Below are positions 53,988 to 63,549 of a stretch of DNA of 64,000 bases, one piece after another. Within the stretch, counting starts at the first letter, position 1, and every line of letters starts with the position of its first letter. The stretch is from the NCBI RefSeq assembly GCF_020252395.1, contig NZ_JADCDB010000030.1, positions 62,001-126,000 of the forward strand, read 5' to 3'. The notes under the pieces were generated by a model. The model ran no database searches. It saw only the letters and a list, made by a program, of their open reading frames with translations, and was not told where the DNA came from. Made by a program: the position numbers and the translations under genes. The DNA comes from Aestuariivirga sp. (lineage in GTDB: Bacteria; Pseudomonadota; Alphaproteobacteria; Rhizobiales; Aestuariivirgaceae).

Positions 53988-54424
53988 TCCGTGTCGAGAT
54001 CAAGCGACTTCCGAACAACGAGGACCTCCCGCTGCCGGTCTACGAAACAGCGGGCGCCGCCGGCTTGGACTTGCGTGCGGCCGAAGCTGTGATCCTGAAG
54101 CCCGGGGCACGCCACCTGGTGCCGACCGGATTGTCCATAGCTCTGCCCGAAGGTTATGAGGCCCAGGTACGCCCACGCTCTGGCCTTGCCGTGAAACATG
54201 GCGTGACAGTTCTGAATTCGCCCGGCACCATCGACTGCGATTACCGGGGCGAGGTGAAGGTGCCGCTCATCAATCACGGACAGGATGACTTCGCCATCGC
54301 CCGCGGCGATCGCATCGCACAGATGGTGATCGCCTCCGTGACGCGAATCGGTTGGTCGGAAGTGGACCGGCTCGACGAAACGGAACGCGGCGCCGGAGGC
54401 TTCGGCTCCTCGGGACACTGCTGA
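53984..54424 (+). CDS. dut: Deoxyuridine triphosphatase
   Basis: A 146-residue trimeric dUTPase. All five motifs are seen: [41 protein letters not shown] and the C-terminal [10 protein letters not shown] arm. It removes dUTP and makes dUMP for thymidylate synthesis. Overlaps coaBC by four bases and the ThiF-like gene by one. Confidence 0.95.
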   Translation: MIRVEIKRLPNNEDLPLPVYETAGAAGLDLRAAEAVILKPGARHLVPTGLSIALPEGYEAQVRPRSGLAVKHGVTVLNSPGTIDCDYRGEVKVPLINHGQDDFAIARGDRIAQMVIASVTRIGWSEVDRLDETERGAGGFGSSGHC

Positions 54425-55239
54425 TGGCGCTGTCACCGGATGAAATCGAGCGCTATGCGCGGCATCTCGTGCTGCAAGAGGTGGGCGGCCCCGGACAAAA
54501 CCGGCTGAGGAATGCCAAGGTCCTCGTCGTCGGTGCAGGCGGCCTCGGTGCGCCATTGCTCTACTATCTGGCAGCGGCAGGCATAGGGACCATCGGCATC
54601 ATCGACCACGATACGGTAAGCCTTTCAAACCTGCAGCGCCAGATCATCCACACGACAGCGCGAGTCGGCATTCCCAAGACATCAAGCGCACGTGAGAGCC
54701 TGCAGGGCCTCAACCCGCATGTGCATGTGGTGGAACATGCCTACCGCATCGGCGCGGAGAACGCGCTGCAAATCATTTCGAGCTATGACTTGGTAGCAGA
54801 CGGCTGCGACAACTTCCCCACGCGCTATCTCGTCAGCGATGCCTGCTACTTCGCGAAGAAGACGCTGGTGACGGGGGCCGTCGGGCAATTCGACGGCCAG
54901 CTTTCGACTTTCAAGCCGTACAAAACCTCGCCTGAGGGTACGCCATGGCCCACCTACCGCTGCCTGATGGGCGAATTGCCGCCGCGTGGGCTGTTTCCCG
55001 CCTGCGAAGAGGCCGGCATTCTGGGCGCCTTGCCAGGCATTCTCGGCTCGATGCTGGCGATGGAGGTTATCAAGGAAATCCTCGGCATCGGCGAGAGCCT
55101 CGCCGGACGGCTGTTGATGTATGATGCTCTCGCTGCCCGCTTCTATGAAACGAAGCTGACTTGGAATCCCAATAACCCGCTTACAGGCCGCACGCCCAGC
55201 GTCACATCGCTGGTGCAGTCAAACTACGTCGACCGGTAG
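54424..55239 (+). CDS. ThiF/MoeB/HesA-family adenylyltransferase
   Basis: A 271-residue E1-like protein that should adenylate the C-terminus of a ubiquitin-like sulfur carrier (MoaD or ThiS). RYARHLVLQEVGGPGQ, VVGAGGLGAPLLYYLA and DNFPTRYLVSDAC are standard, as is GLFPACEEAGILGALPG with the possible catalytic cysteine. Of the four zinc cysteines of E. coli MoeB only one remains: YRCL has a threonine where the first Cys should be, and the late CxxC is missing. No rhodanese domain. Start at 54424 overlaps the dut stop (TGATG). Confidence 0.85.
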   Translation: MALSPDEIERYARHLVLQEVGGPGQNRLRNAKVLVVGAGGLGAPLLYYLAAAGIGTIGIIDHDTVSLSNLQRQIIHTTARVGIPKTSSARESLQGLNPHVHVVEHAYRIGAENALQIISSYDLVADGCDNFPTRYLVSDACYFAKKTLVTGAVGQFDGQLSTFKPYKTSPEGTPWPTYRCLMGELPPRGLFPACEEAGILGALPGILGSMLAMEVIKEILGIGESLAGRLLMYDALAARFYETKLTWNPNNPLTGRTPSVTSLVQSNYVDR

Positions 55240-55331
55240 CGGGAGCCTGGCCCCCGGTGGCAGAACATACGCGAACGCCTCCGCCAGTCCGGGAGTTTCA
55301 ACAGTCAGCGGATTTGCTTCCTTGACCTCGC

Positions 55332-56132
55332 TCAAACCACCTTCAAGTCTTCGGGGCGCGGCATCGAGATGATATTGTAGCCTGAATCGACATAGTGGAT
55401 TTCACCCGTGACGCCGCCGGACAGCGGCGAGAGCAGATAGAGACCGGCGCCGCCCACTTCATCGAGCGTGATGGTGCGGCGAAGCGGTGCATGATCCTGT
55501 TGATAGCTGAACATGGCGCGCGCATCGCCGATGCCCGCGCCCGCGAGCGTGCGCATGGGGCCCGCCGAGATGGCATTCACACGGATTCCTTGCGGGCCAT
55601 AATCTGCCGCCAGATAGCGCACCGAGGATTCGAGAGCAGCCTTGGCCACACCCATGACATTGTAGTTCGGCATAACGCGCACCGACCCGCCATAGGTCAG
55701 GGTCACTAGCGAACCGCCATTGGGCATCAAGGCCGCGGCACGCTTGGCGATCTCGGTGAAGGAAAAGCACGAGATCACCATGGTGCGGATGAAGTTCCCC
55801 CGCGTCGTATCGGCATATTTGCCTTTAAGTTCATTCTTGTCCGAGAAGGCGATAGCGTGCACCACGAAATCGATGCTGCCCCATTTCTGCTTCAGGGTTT
55901 CGAACACCTGATCGACCGTAGCGATGTCCTCCACGTCGCACGGCAGAAGCATCGCGGAGCCAACGGACTCGGCAAGCGGCTTCACGCGCTTGCCGAAGGC
56001 TTCTCCCTGATAGGTGAAGGCAAGTTCGGCTCCGTGCTTGTGAAGCTGCTGAGCGATGCCCCATGCGATCGAATGGTCGTTTGCAACGCCCATGATGAGT
56101 CCGCGGCGGCCGGCCATCAATAAATCGGTCAT
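55332..56132 (-). CDS. fabI: Enoyl-ACP reductase (NADH), FabI
   Basis: A 266-residue short-chain dehydrogenase family enzyme for the last step of fatty-acid elongation. Features are GRRGLIMGVANDHSIAWGIA (NAD loop), the catalytic tyrosine and lysine in YNVMGVAKAALESSVRY, and SAGPMRTLAGAGI. It is the third gene of fabA-fabB-fabI, separated by seven bases from fabB; rhizobia have more than one FabI, so another copy may exist elsewhere. Target of triclosan/diazaborine in the family. Confidence 0.94.
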   Translation of the reverse strand: MTDLLMAGRRGLIMGVANDHSIAWGIAQQLHKHGAELAFTYQGEAFGKRVKPLAESVGSAMLLPCDVEDIATVDQVFETLKQKWGSIDFVVHAIAFSDKNELKGKYADTTRGNFIRTMVISCFSFTEIAKRAAALMPNGGSLVTLTYGGSVRVMPNYNVMGVAKAALESSVRYLAADYGPQGIRVNAISAGPMRTLAGAGIGDARAMFSYQQDHAPLRRTITLDEVGGAGLYLLSPLSGGVTGEIHYVDSGYNIISMPRPEDLKVV

Positions 56133-56139
56133 GTGGAGA

Positions 56140-57351
56140 TCAGCCGTTGTAGCGCTGGAAAACGAGGGTTGCGTTGGTGCCGCCGAAGCCGAAGCTGTTG
56201 GACATCACTGTGTCGATCTTGGCATTATCGATGCGCTTGCGGATGATCGGCACATCGGCGAATTCAGAGTCCAACTCCTCAATATGTGCGCTTTCGCAGA
56301 GGAAGTTGTTCTTCATCATGAGGATCGCATAAATCGCCTCCTGCACACCGACCGCTCCGAGCGAATGGCCGGTGAGCGATTTGGTGCTGGAGATCGGGGG
56401 AATCTTGTCGCCGAAGACAGCGCGGATCGCTTCAATTTCCTTCTTGTCGCCAATCGGCGTCGAGGTGCCATGCGGATTAATGTAGTCGATCGTGCCGGCA
56501 GCGCCGAGCGCCTGCTTCATGCACCGGATGGCGCCTTCGCCTGAGGGCTGGACCATATCGTAACCGTCGGATGTCGCACCATAGCCGATGAGTTCGGCAT
56601 AGACCTTGGCGCCGCGCGCCTTGGCGTGTTCGAGTTCCTCCAGCACCACGGTACCCGCGCCACCTGCAATCACGAATCCATCGCGGTTCTTGTCATAGGC
56701 GCGCGAGGCCGTGGCCGGCGTATCGTTGTACTTCGACGACATGGCGCCCATGGCGTCGAACAGCACGGAGAGGGTCCAGTCGAGTTCTTCGCCGCCACCG
56801 GCGAACATCACATCCTGCTTGCCCCATTGGATCATCTCCGCAGCGTTGCCGATGCAATGGGCCGAGGTGGCGCAGGCCGAGGATATCGAATAGTTCACGC
56901 CGCGAATGCCGAAGGGCGTGGCCAAGGTTGCCGAATTGGTGCTCGACATGGCGGCAGGCACGGCAAAGGGCCCAACGCGCTTCGGACCCTTCTCGCGGGT
57001 CGTGTCGGCCGCCTGCACGATCGTGCGGGTGGACGGGCCGCCAGAACCCATGATGATGCCGGTGCGGTCGTTCTTGACGTCGGACTCCTCAAGCCCGGAA
57101 TCAACGATCGCCTGCTGCATGGCGGCATAGTTCCAGGCCGCGCCATCGCCCATGAAGCGGCGCACGCGGCGGTCGATGCTCTCGAGGTCGAAAGTCGGGG
57201 CGCCATGCACCTGACAACGGAAGCCGAGTTTTTCGTACTGGTCCGCCTTGACGGTACCGGACTTGGCCTCGAACAGCGAATTCACGACTTCCTGCACATT
57301 GTTGCCGATGCTCGACACGATGCCGAGGCCGGTTACGACGACACGCCGCAT
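56140..57351 (-). CDS. fabB: 3-oxoacyl-ACP synthase I, FabB
   Basis: A 403-residue condensing enzyme for unsaturated fatty-acid elongation. The catalytic cysteine is in [16 protein letters not shown], and the two histidines are in [14 protein letters not shown] and TGHSLGAVG. The Cys-His-His triad and length match FabB rather than FabH. It extends the cis-3 product made by FabA, encoded 14 bases upstream, so the two genes are paired in function. Confidence 0.95.
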   Translation of the reverse strand: MRRVVVTGLGIVSSIGNNVQEVVNSLFEAKSGTVKADQYEKLGFRCQVHGAPTFDLESIDRRVRRFMGDGAAWNYAAMQQAIVDSGLEESDVKNDRTGIIMGSGGPSTRTIVQAADTTREKGPKRVGPFAVPAAMSSTNSATLATPFGIRGVNYSISSACATSAHCIGNAAEMIQWGKQDVMFAGGGEELDWTLSVLFDAMGAMSSKYNDTPATASRAYDKNRDGFVIAGGAGTVVLEELEHAKARGAKVYAELIGYGATSDGYDMVQPSGEGAIRCMKQALGAAGTIDYINPHGTSTPIGDKKEIEAIRAVFGDKIPPISSTKSLTGHSLGAVGVQEAIYAILMMKNNFLCESAHIEELDSEFADVPIIRKRIDNAKIDTVMSNSFGFGGTNATLVFQRYNG

Positions 57352-57365
57352 GTTGATTTCCTTTC

Positions 57366-57878
57366 TCAGGCCGCGGGCTGGAACAGTCCGACCCTCATGT
57401 CGGTAACCTGATAGACCGTTTCACCATCGGCCTTCATAATTCCGCTCGAGACCGCCATCTTGAGCTTGCGAAGGATAAGGCGGGTAACCTCGATTTCATA
57501 GGTCACTTTCTTGACGAGGGGCGTGACCATGCCGGAGAGCTTTACCTCGCCTACTCCCAAGGCGCGGCCTCGGCCCGGCTCGCCCAGCCAGCCGAGGAAG
57601 AAGCCGGTCATCTGCCAAAGGGCATCCAGACCCAGGCAGCCTGGCATGACAGGGTCACCCTGGAAATGGCAGCCGAAGAACCAGAGATCGGGCTTGATAT
57701 CGAATTCGGCGACAACCTTGCCGAGCCCTGCAGCGCCGCCATCCTTGGAAATCTCGGTGATGCGGTCGAACATCAGCATCGGCGGCAGTGGCAGCTGGGC
57801 ATTTCCGGGACCGAACAGCTCGCCGCGGCCGCAGGCCAGAAGATCCTCGTAATTGTAGCTCGACTTGGCTTCTTTCAT
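57366..57878 (-). CDS. fabA: 3-hydroxydecanoyl-ACP dehydratase/isomerase, FabA
   Basis: A 170-residue dehydratase that introduces the double bond of unsaturated fatty acids. The active site is [24 protein letters not shown] in two overlapping blocks, with the catalytic histidine in GCHF and the aspartate in LGLDA. The start at 57878 ([11 protein letters not shown]) fits family length; eight further codons in frame are ignored. First gene of the fabABI operon, divergent from irr. The shared 156-base gap has no obvious Irr box. Confidence 0.95.
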   Translation of the reverse strand: MKEAKSSYNYEDLLACGRGELFGPGNAQLPLPPMLMFDRITEISKDGGAAGLGKVVAEFDIKPDLWFFGCHFQGDPVMPGCLGLDALWQMTGFFLGWLGEPGRGRALGVGEVKLSGMVTPLVKKVTYEIEVTRLILRKLKMAVSSGIMKADGETVYQVTDMRVGLFQPAA

Positions 57879-58034
57879 TCTGCCTCTGGTCCCAAACCTC
57901 ACCGGACCGCCCCGGACCTGTCGTTCCTATCACATGGAAATATCTGGTCCAAGCCCGCTTTCAGGCGGAGGCAGCCCGCCGCACTGGCGCCAAGATTGCC
58001 TTGCTTGAGATGTTTCGCGTATAAGAGCCATGAC

Positions 58035-58451
58035 ATGAATTTGCAGCACACCGCACTGGTTGAACGCCTGCGGCTGGCGGGGCTTCGCCCAACGCGCCAG
58101 CGGCTTTGCCTCGCGGCCATCCTGTTCGGCGCAGGAGACCGTCATGTGAGCGCCGAAAGCCTGCACCAAGAGGCACTGGCCGCCCGCATCGACGTGTCGC
58201 TGGCCACCGTCTACAACACGCTGAACCAGTTCAAGGCGGCGGGCCTCTTGCGCGAGGTGGCGTTTGAGGGTGACCGTACCTTCTTCGACACCAACACTTC
58301 CAACCACTTTCACTACTATATCGAAGAAACAAACTCGCTGGTCGACATCGGCACGGAAAATCTGGAGGTCCTGGGCTTGCCGCAGCTGCCCCCAGGCACG
58401 GAGATCGACCGGGTGGACATCATTATCCGCCTGCGCAAGTCCAGCCGCTGA
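58035..58451 (+). CDS. irr: Iron response regulator Irr (Fur family)
   Basis: A 138-residue Fur-family protein of the Irr class: RPTRQRLCLAAILF, VSLATVYNTLNQFKAAGLL (helix-turn-helix) and the long GTENLEVLGLPQLPPGTEI end. HFH at 91-93 is the haem-responsive histidine motif; the CxxC zinc pairs of Fur and the N-terminal GCPWHD haem motif of Bradyrhizobium Irr are absent. Irr represses iron-using genes and activates uptake genes when iron is low and is removed or inactivated by haem. It is divergent from fabA, the usual location in the order. A candidate target is the nfu promoter in this window. Confidence 0.93.
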   Translation: MNLQHTALVERLRLAGLRPTRQRLCLAAILFGAGDRHVSAESLHQEALAARIDVSLATVYNTLNQFKAAGLLREVAFEGDRTFFDTNTSNHFHYYIEETNSLVDIGTENLEVLGLPQLPPGTEIDRVDIIIRLRKSSR

Positions 58452-58453
58452 CG

Positions 58454-59332
58454 TCAGGCAGCCTTGCTGCCCGCGGCCACCAGCCCCGCTTCCCAGCCTA
58501 AAATCGCCTGCTTTCTTGTCAGCCCCCAATGGTAGCCGCAAAGGCCGCCTGACTTGCCGAGCACGCGGTGGCAAGGAACGACGAAAGAAATCGGGTTGCG
58601 GCCCACGGCGGCGCCCACGGCGCGGGAAGCCTTGGCATTGCCGAGGTGACCGGCAATGTCCGAATAGGTTGTCGCCCGGCCCATTGGGATCTTCAGCAGT
58701 GTCTGCCAGACCCTTGTTTCGAACTCCGTACCTATGAACACGATACGCAACGGCTGTTCCGCCGCCCAGCGCTGCGGACTGAAAATCCGGGCCACGGGAC
58801 CCGCCGTGACCGGCGCATCCTCGATGTAGTGGGCCTCCGGCCAACGGCTCCTCATGTCCTCCAAGCTTGCTTCCTCCTGGCCGGGGTCTGCGAAAGCCAG
58901 GCCGCAGATGCCGTGATCCGTCATCATCAGCAGAACTTTGCCGAAAGGACAGTCATGAAACCCGTAGCGGATCGCGAGCCCCTTGCCGCGCGCCTTGTAG
59001 GCGCCCGGCGTCATGCCCTCATGGGTGACGAAGAGGTCATGGAGGCGCCCCGGCCCGGACAGACCCACTTCATAGCTGGTATCCAGAACGCTCGCCGAAT
59101 CTCGCAGCAGCTTGCGGGCATGGTCGATGGTCAGAGCCTGGACGAAGGCCTTGGGGCTCAGTCCCGCCCAGCGCATGAACAGGCGCTGCAGATGCGCAGC
59201 GCTCAATCCATTGCGTTCGGCCAGAAGGTCAAGTGACGGCTGTTCCCGCCAGTGCTCTCGCAAGTAGTCGAGATTCCGGCGGACGAGTTCATAATCGCGG
59301 GCGGCTTCAGTGAAGGTGAGCGCGTTTTCCAT
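58454..59332 (-). CDS. Ada-like AraC regulator / O6-methylguanine-DNA methyltransferase without the N-terminal sensor
   Basis: A 292-residue protein with an AraC-type helix-turn-helix (about 15-115; LSAAHLQRLFMRWAGLSPKA) followed by the methyltransferase domain with Cys254 in FVVPCHRVLGKSG, which takes the methyl from O6-methylguanine. The N-terminal zinc domain of E. coli Ada, whose Cys38 accepts methylphosphotriester groups and switches on transcription, is missing, so the trigger for gene control must differ. Convergent with irr with two bases between. A DUF2244 gene lies upstream on the same strand. Confidence 0.88.
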   Translation of the reverse strand: MENALTFTEAARDYELVRRNLDYLREHWREQPSLDLLAERNGLSAAHLQRLFMRWAGLSPKAFVQALTIDHARKLLRDSASVLDTSYEVGLSGPGRLHDLFVTHEGMTPGAYKARGKGLAIRYGFHDCPFGKVLLMMTDHGICGLAFADPGQEEASLEDMRSRWPEAHYIEDAPVTAGPVARIFSPQRWAAEQPLRIVFIGTEFETRVWQTLLKIPMGRATTYSDIAGHLGNAKASRAVGAAVGRNPISFVVPCHRVLGKSGGLCGYHWGLTRKQAILGWEAGLVAAGSKAA

Positions 59333-59380
59333 GCTGAGGAAGCTAACCCCGCGCGAGCCGCTTTCCCACCCGAAAGCTGA

Positions 59381-59857
59381 TCAGATGCGCGGAACCGCAA
59401 GGGCAGACTTCAGGGCCTGAGCAAGGGTCTTGCGCTCCTCCGGGGGGAGGAATTCGCCCACCGCCACCCGGGTCCTTCCGGAAACCAGAAGCAGCCTGCC
59501 GATCAGCTCCCTTTCGCGATCCTCCTCCAACTCCACCCGCACCCAACGCCTAACAAAACGCCGTTGCTGCGGCGGGTGCCTATCGCTCTCACGCTCGAGC
59601 AACAGCTCATGCTCGGTGATGGAGATGCGCTCAAGCTTGCGGGCATCGGCGAAATTCATCCGGAAGGCCCACCACACCAAGAGCACGTCGAGCCCGGCGA
59701 AGCCGGCGATGGGCCAGGCCCCAAGCGCCACGAACACTCCGGCGACGACCAGGTTCACGAGAACAACAAGCCCCATGAGGAGGTAAAAGCCATTCCGGTC
59801 GAGGCTTCGATGCGGCGTGAGCGTCGCCTGCCAGACTTTGCTGTTGCCCTGATCCAT
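59381..59857 (-). CDS. DUF2244 membrane protein
   Basis: A 158-residue protein. After about 18 residues (SLDRNGFYLLMGLV) two membrane helices follow (about 25-47 and 49-66), then a cytoplasmic part rich in charged residues (RRFVRRWVRVELEEDRERE) ending in PPEERKTLAQALKSAL. The order RSLDRNGF, AWPIAGF and WWAFRMNF is typical of DUF2244. Function unknown. Its divergent neighbour is nth, 42 bases away, an arrangement common in Hyphomicrobiales. Confidence 0.78.
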   Translation of the reverse strand: MDQGNSKVWQATLTPHRSLDRNGFYLLMGLVVLVNLVVAGVFVALGAWPIAGFAGLDVLLVWWAFRMNFADARKLERISITEHELLLERESDRHPPQQRRFVRRWVRVELEEDRERELIGRLLLVSGRTRVAVGEFLPPEERKTLAQALKSALAVPRI

Positions 59858-59899
59858 GCCGCTGTTCTACCTCAAGACCCGCAAGGGAACACCGCAGCT

Positions 59900-60559
59900 A
59901 TGGCCAGAGCAAGCCGTCTGAAGCCTGAGGAAGTGGAGGAGATTTTCCGCCGCTTCCAAACCGCCAACCCTGAACCCAAGGGCGAACTGCATTACGTGAA
60001 CCCCTATACTCTGCTCGTTGCCGTCGTGCTCTCCGCACAGGCGACGGACCAAGGGGTGAACAAGGCCACGAAGCCGCTGTTCGCCATTGCCGACACCCCC
60101 CAGAAAATGGTTGCCTTGGGCGAGGGTACGGTGCGGGACGCGATCAAGACCATCGGCCTGTTCCGCGGCAAGGCGAAGAACGTTATGCTCCTGTCGCAGC
60201 AGCTGATCGATAAGCATGGTGGCGAGGTTCCTGACGACCGGGAGGCGCTTGAGGCCCTTCCCGGGGTGGGGCGGAAGACGGCGAATGTGGTGCTCAACAT
60301 CGCCTTCGGGCACCCGACGATCGCTGTCGACACGCATTTGTTCCGGGTCGGGAACCGCACCGGCCTTGCGCCCGGCAAGACGCCGCTGGAGGTGGAACTG
60401 AAGCTCCTGAAGGTTGTGCCCAAGACCTACGGCCGGCACGCCCACCATTGGCTGATTCTGCACGGGCGCTATGTGTGCAAGGCGCGCAAGCCCGAGTGCT
60501 GGCGCTGCGTCATCTCGGAGATCTGCCGTTTCACGCCGAAGACACCCGCACCGACTTGA
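59900..60559 (+). CDS. nth: Endonuclease III
   Basis: A 219-residue glycosylase/AP lyase for oxidised pyrimidines. The helix-hairpin-helix LPGVGRKTANVVLNIAFG contains the catalytic lysine, VDTHLFRVGNR the catalytic aspartate, and the C-terminal CKARKPECWRCVISEIC the four cysteines (C-x6-C-x2-C-x5-C) of the 4Fe-4S cluster. The ATG at 59900 is chosen for length and a weak AAGGGA; the frame is open far upstream over the DUF2244 gene. It ends inside the tail of the convergent membrane-protein gene (29-base overlap). Confidence 0.94.
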   Translation: MARASRLKPEEVEEIFRRFQTANPEPKGELHYVNPYTLLVAVVLSAQATDQGVNKATKPLFAIADTPQKMVALGEGTVRDAIKTIGLFRGKAKNVMLLSQQLIDKHGGEVPDDREALEALPGVGRKTANVVLNIAFGHPTIAVDTHLFRVGNRTGLAPGKTPLEVELKLLKVVPKTYGRHAHHWLILHGRYVCKARKPECWRCVISEICRFTPKTPAPT

Positions 60560-61202
60560 AGAGGTGAGTGAAATAAGCGGTTGAGAACAAGGGCACTGCG
60601 AAGTTGACGAATGGCACCAGCGACATGAAAGCCGGCAGCAGAGCGGCGATGAACACTGCCGGGCTGTTCTCCTTGCGCAGCATCTTCGCCTCCTCCACCG
60701 GCATGTGTCGCATCGCTACCATTTCGAAGTATTCGCGCCCGATCAGATAGGCATTGGCGGCAATCAGCACGAAGACTCCGAAACCGAAGAACACTGTGGG
60801 CAACACAGCAAGGTTGACCAGAAGCACCACGATAAAGAACTGGATGGCCATCAGGATTGCGCGCCCCACCGGCAAGGACGTTCCCCGGGGGTCCCAGGGA
60901 TAGTGGCGCTCCTCCACCTTCTCGGCGATTTGGTCGAGGAAAAGGCCGGCGAAAGCCGCCGTGACAGGGGACATCAGGAAAAAGAAAGCAACCAGCAGGA
61001 GGAGCCCGGCGCCCACCTCCACCAGACGGTCGGCCCAAGGCCAGGAAAAATGCGTGAAACCGGCGATCAGCAATTCGGCGATCGCCAGAACGGCAATAAA
61101 CAGCGCAACGGTCAGCCCCAGCGCCTTGAACAGCACGGAGCGGAATTCCGGCGAGAACAGGTCGCCAAAGGCGCGAAAGGCAGAGGTCAGCATGCCTTTC
61201 AC
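60531..61202 (-). CDS. CysZ/EI24-family membrane protein
   Basis: A 223-residue inner-membrane protein with about four hydrophobic regions and the pattern of the EI24/CysZ family (FRAFGDLFSPEFRSVLFKAL near the start, PVTAAFAGLFLDQIAEKVE, and a long amphipathic segment with GREYFEMVAMRHM). CysZ proteins import sulfate for cysteine synthesis in E. coli; the transport role of this branch is less sure. Stands alone, convergent with nth and divergent from the kinase gene at 61273. Confidence 0.8.
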   Translation of the reverse strand: MKGMLTSAFRAFGDLFSPEFRSVLFKALGLTVALFIAVLAIAELLIAGFTHFSWPWADRLVEVGAGLLLLVAFFFLMSPVTAAFAGLFLDQIAEKVEERHYPWDPRGTSLPVGRAILMAIQFFIVVLLVNLAVLPTVFFGFGVFVLIAANAYLIGREYFEMVAMRHMPVEEAKMLRKENSPAVFIAALLPAFMSLVPFVNFAVPLFSTAYFTHLFKSVRVSSA

Positions 61203-61272
61203 GTAATCACCCTGGCTTGCCAGCGCAAGCGGGCTTCGCTAGGGCGGGGGCAAAGGGCAAGGAGATTTCTCC

Positions 61273-62268
61273 ATGACGGGTTCCGGTTTTGACGTTCTCT
61301 GCATCGGCAACGCGATCGTCGACGTGATCGCGCGGGTGGAAGAGGATTTCGTTTCACGCCACAGGCTGGTCAAGGGGTCGATGAACCTGATCGACGAGGC
61401 CCAGGCCGAAGAACTCTATGCCGACATGGGCCAGGCCAGGGAGTTATCGGGGGGATCCGCTGGAAACACGGCTGCGGGCGTCGCTTCGCTGGGCGGCAGG
61501 GCGGCCTATTTCGGCAAGGTGCGGGCCGACCAGCTGGGAGCGATCTTCCGGCACGACATGCAGGCCCAGGGTGTTGCCTTCGGCACCGCCCCCGCCTCCG
61601 ATGGCCCCGCCACAGCCCGCTCCTTCATTCTGGTGACGCCCGACAGCGAGCGCACCATGAACACCTATCTCGGCGCCTGCGTGAACTTCACCACAGCCGA
61701 TGTTGACCGGAACGTCGTCGAGGCGGCGCAGGTCACCTATATGGAAGGCTACTTATGGGACCGGCCCGAGGCCAAAGAGGCTTTCAAACTGGCAGCCAGA
61801 ATCGCGCGGGCCGCGGGCCGCAAGACCTCGATCACGCTGTCGGACTCATTCTGCGTGGAGCGTCACCGTGACAGCTTCCTGAACCTCATCCGCAACGACA
61901 TTGACATCGTCTTTGCCAATGAAGCCGAGATCAAGTCGCTCTACCAGAGCCAGAATTTCGATGGCGCGGTGAAGGCGATCGCCGCCGATTGCCCCATCGC
62001 CGTGGTGACGCGTTCCGAGAAGGGCTGCGTGGTGGTGAAGGGTAGCGAGGTTCATGCGACGCCCGCGCATCCTGTGAGCAAAGTCGTCGACGTCACGGGG
62101 GCGGGCGATCTCTTCGCCGCGGGCTTCCTCCGGGGCTTTACCAAGGGCAAGACACTCTACGAGTCGGCGCGGCTCGGCTCCATGGCGGCGGCCGAAGTGA
62201 TCTCGCATATTGGCGCGAGGCCCGAGGTGAAACTCCGGGAGCATGCCGAGAAGCTCGGGCTGTTATAG
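61273..62268 (+). CDS. PfkB-family carbohydrate/adenosine kinase
   Basis: A 331-residue ribokinase-type enzyme. The first signature is [24 protein letters not shown] and the second [16 protein letters not shown], containing the catalytic aspartate and the anion hole. Sequence style is close to proteins annotated as adenosine kinase in alphaproteobacteria, but sugar kinases share it. AAGGAG lies eight bases before the ATG. It is convergent with coaA, overlapping by six bases. Confidence 0.85.
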   Translation: MTGSGFDVLCIGNAIVDVIARVEEDFVSRHRLVKGSMNLIDEAQAEELYADMGQARELSGGSAGNTAAGVASLGGRAAYFGKVRADQLGAIFRHDMQAQGVAFGTAPASDGPATARSFILVTPDSERTMNTYLGACVNFTTADVDRNVVEAAQVTYMEGYLWDRPEAKEAFKLAARIARAAGRKTSITLSDSFCVERHRDSFLNLIRNDIDIVFANEAEIKSLYQSQNFDGAVKAIAADCPIAVVTRSEKGCVVVKGSEVHATPAHPVSKVVDVTGAGDLFAAGFLRGFTKGKTLYESARLGSMAAAEVISHIGARPEVKLREHAEKLGLL

Positions 62269-63213
62269 TTTTCTCAGGAAGACGCTGCGGATGAAGTGAT
62301 CCGCACCCTTGCGCAGAACGAGGTCGGCGCGTGGGCGCGTGGGGAGGATGTTCTCACGCAGGTTTACCAGGTTTATGGTGTCCCAGATGCGGGTTGCCAT
62401 CTCGCGCGATTCCCCGTCGGAGAGGGTCGCATAGCGGTGAAAGTAGGACTTGGGATTGCGGAAGGCGCTGTCCCGCAGGGTGAGGAAGCGCTCGGTGTAC
62501 CAGGTCTTGAGGTCCGCCGTATCGGCATCGATGTACACCGAGAAATCAAAGAAGTCCGAGGTGTTCGGAATGCCGCGGCCATCGCGCGGGGGGCGGCCCG
62601 TCTGCAGCACGTTGACGCCCTCGACAATGAGAATGTCCGGCTGATCGATCACCGCGCGCTCGTTCTTCAGCACGTCATAGGTGAGATGCGAATAGAGCGG
62701 CGCTGTCACATTGCGCTTGCCAGCCTTGATGTCGGAAAGGAAGCGGAGGATCGCCGGGAGGTCATAGCTTTCGGGGAAGCCCTTGCGCGTCATCAGCCCT
62801 TCGCGCTCGAGAATGGCGTTCGGCAGCAAGAAACCATCGGTGGTGACAAGATCGACCTTCGGGTGTTTCGGCCAGCGCGCCAGCAGTCTCTGCAGGATAC
62901 GCGCCGTCGTGCTTTTGCCCACTGCCACGCTGCCCGCCATGCCGATCACATAGGGCACCTTGCGTTCGCTCAAGTGAAGGAAGTTGTTGGTGGCGCGGAA
63001 TAGGCCCTGAGTAGCCGCCACATAGAGATTGAGCAAGCGCGACAGCGGAAGATAGATGGTTTCGACCTCCTCGAGGTCGATGCGATCATTGAGGCCGCGT
63101 AGTTCGTCAAGGTCCTTCTGCGTCAACGTCATCGGCGTGTCGGCACGCAGGGCCGACCATTCCTCGCGCGAAAATCGGCGGAACGGAGAGACTTCCTTGA
63201 CGAGTTCTTCCAT
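62263..63213 (-). CDS. coaA: Pantothenate kinase (type I)
   Basis: A 316-residue kinase making 4'-phosphopantothenate, the first committed step to coenzyme A. The P-loop is [37 protein letters not shown] and [12 protein letters not shown] are family blocks. The feedback-sensitive CoaA type is indicated by length and motif order. Three bases separate it from hisE upstream on the same strand, so it belongs to the hisF-hisE-coaA operon. The window also contains coaBC. Confidence 0.94.
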   Translation of the reverse strand: MEELVKEVSPFRRFSREEWSALRADTPMTLTQKDLDELRGLNDRIDLEEVETIYLPLSRLLNLYVAATQGLFRATNNFLHLSERKVPYVIGMAGSVAVGKSTTARILQRLLARWPKHPKVDLVTTDGFLLPNAILEREGLMTRKGFPESYDLPAILRFLSDIKAGKRNVTAPLYSHLTYDVLKNERAVIDQPDILIVEGVNVLQTGRPPRDGRGIPNTSDFFDFSVYIDADTADLKTWYTERFLTLRDSAFRNPKSYFHRYATLSDGESREMATRIWDTINLVNLRENILPTRPRADLVLRKGADHFIRSVFLRKL

Positions 63214-63216
63214 GGG

Positions 63217-63549
63217 TCAATCCTTGGGCCTGGAGGCCTTCTCGGCAAGGCCGCCCACGCCCTGGCGGCGCGCAAGTTCGGCCATGACGCCCGACAGCTT
63301 CACGTCCGAAGCGGCGAGCAGCACGAGCAGGTGATAGAGGACGTCGGCGGCTTCGGCCGCGACATGCGTCGTGTCGCGCAGCACCGATGCAAGCGCCAGC
63401 TCGACGGCCTCCTCGCCGAACTTCTTGGCGCATTTTTCAACACCCTGTGAAAGCAGTTTCGCGGTATAGGAGTTTTCGGGCGAGGCCTGCTGACGCTGAG
63501 TCACCTCATCCGCGAGTGCGGCGAGAACATCAAGCCGATGATCAGTCAT
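63217..63549 (-). CDS. hisE: Phosphoribosyl-ATP diphosphatase
   Basis: A 110-residue enzyme for the second step of histidine synthesis, removing pyrophosphate from phosphoribosyl-ATP. The MazG-like metal site is [13 protein letters not shown] and [14 protein letters not shown]. The start at 63549 ([16 protein letters not shown]) overlaps hisF by eight bases; the frame is open further upstream inside hisF. A typical small HisE. Confidence 0.94.
   Translation of the reverse strand: MTDHRLDVLAALADEVTQRQQASPENSYTAKLLSQGVEKCAKKFGEEAVELALASVLRDTTHVAAEAADVLYHLLVLLAASDVKLSGVMAELARRQGVGGLAEKASRPKD

Noticed and set aside
57879-58034. Irr box in the fabA-irr gap
   Set aside because: No sequence close to TTTAGAA-N3-TTCTAAA was found on either strand.
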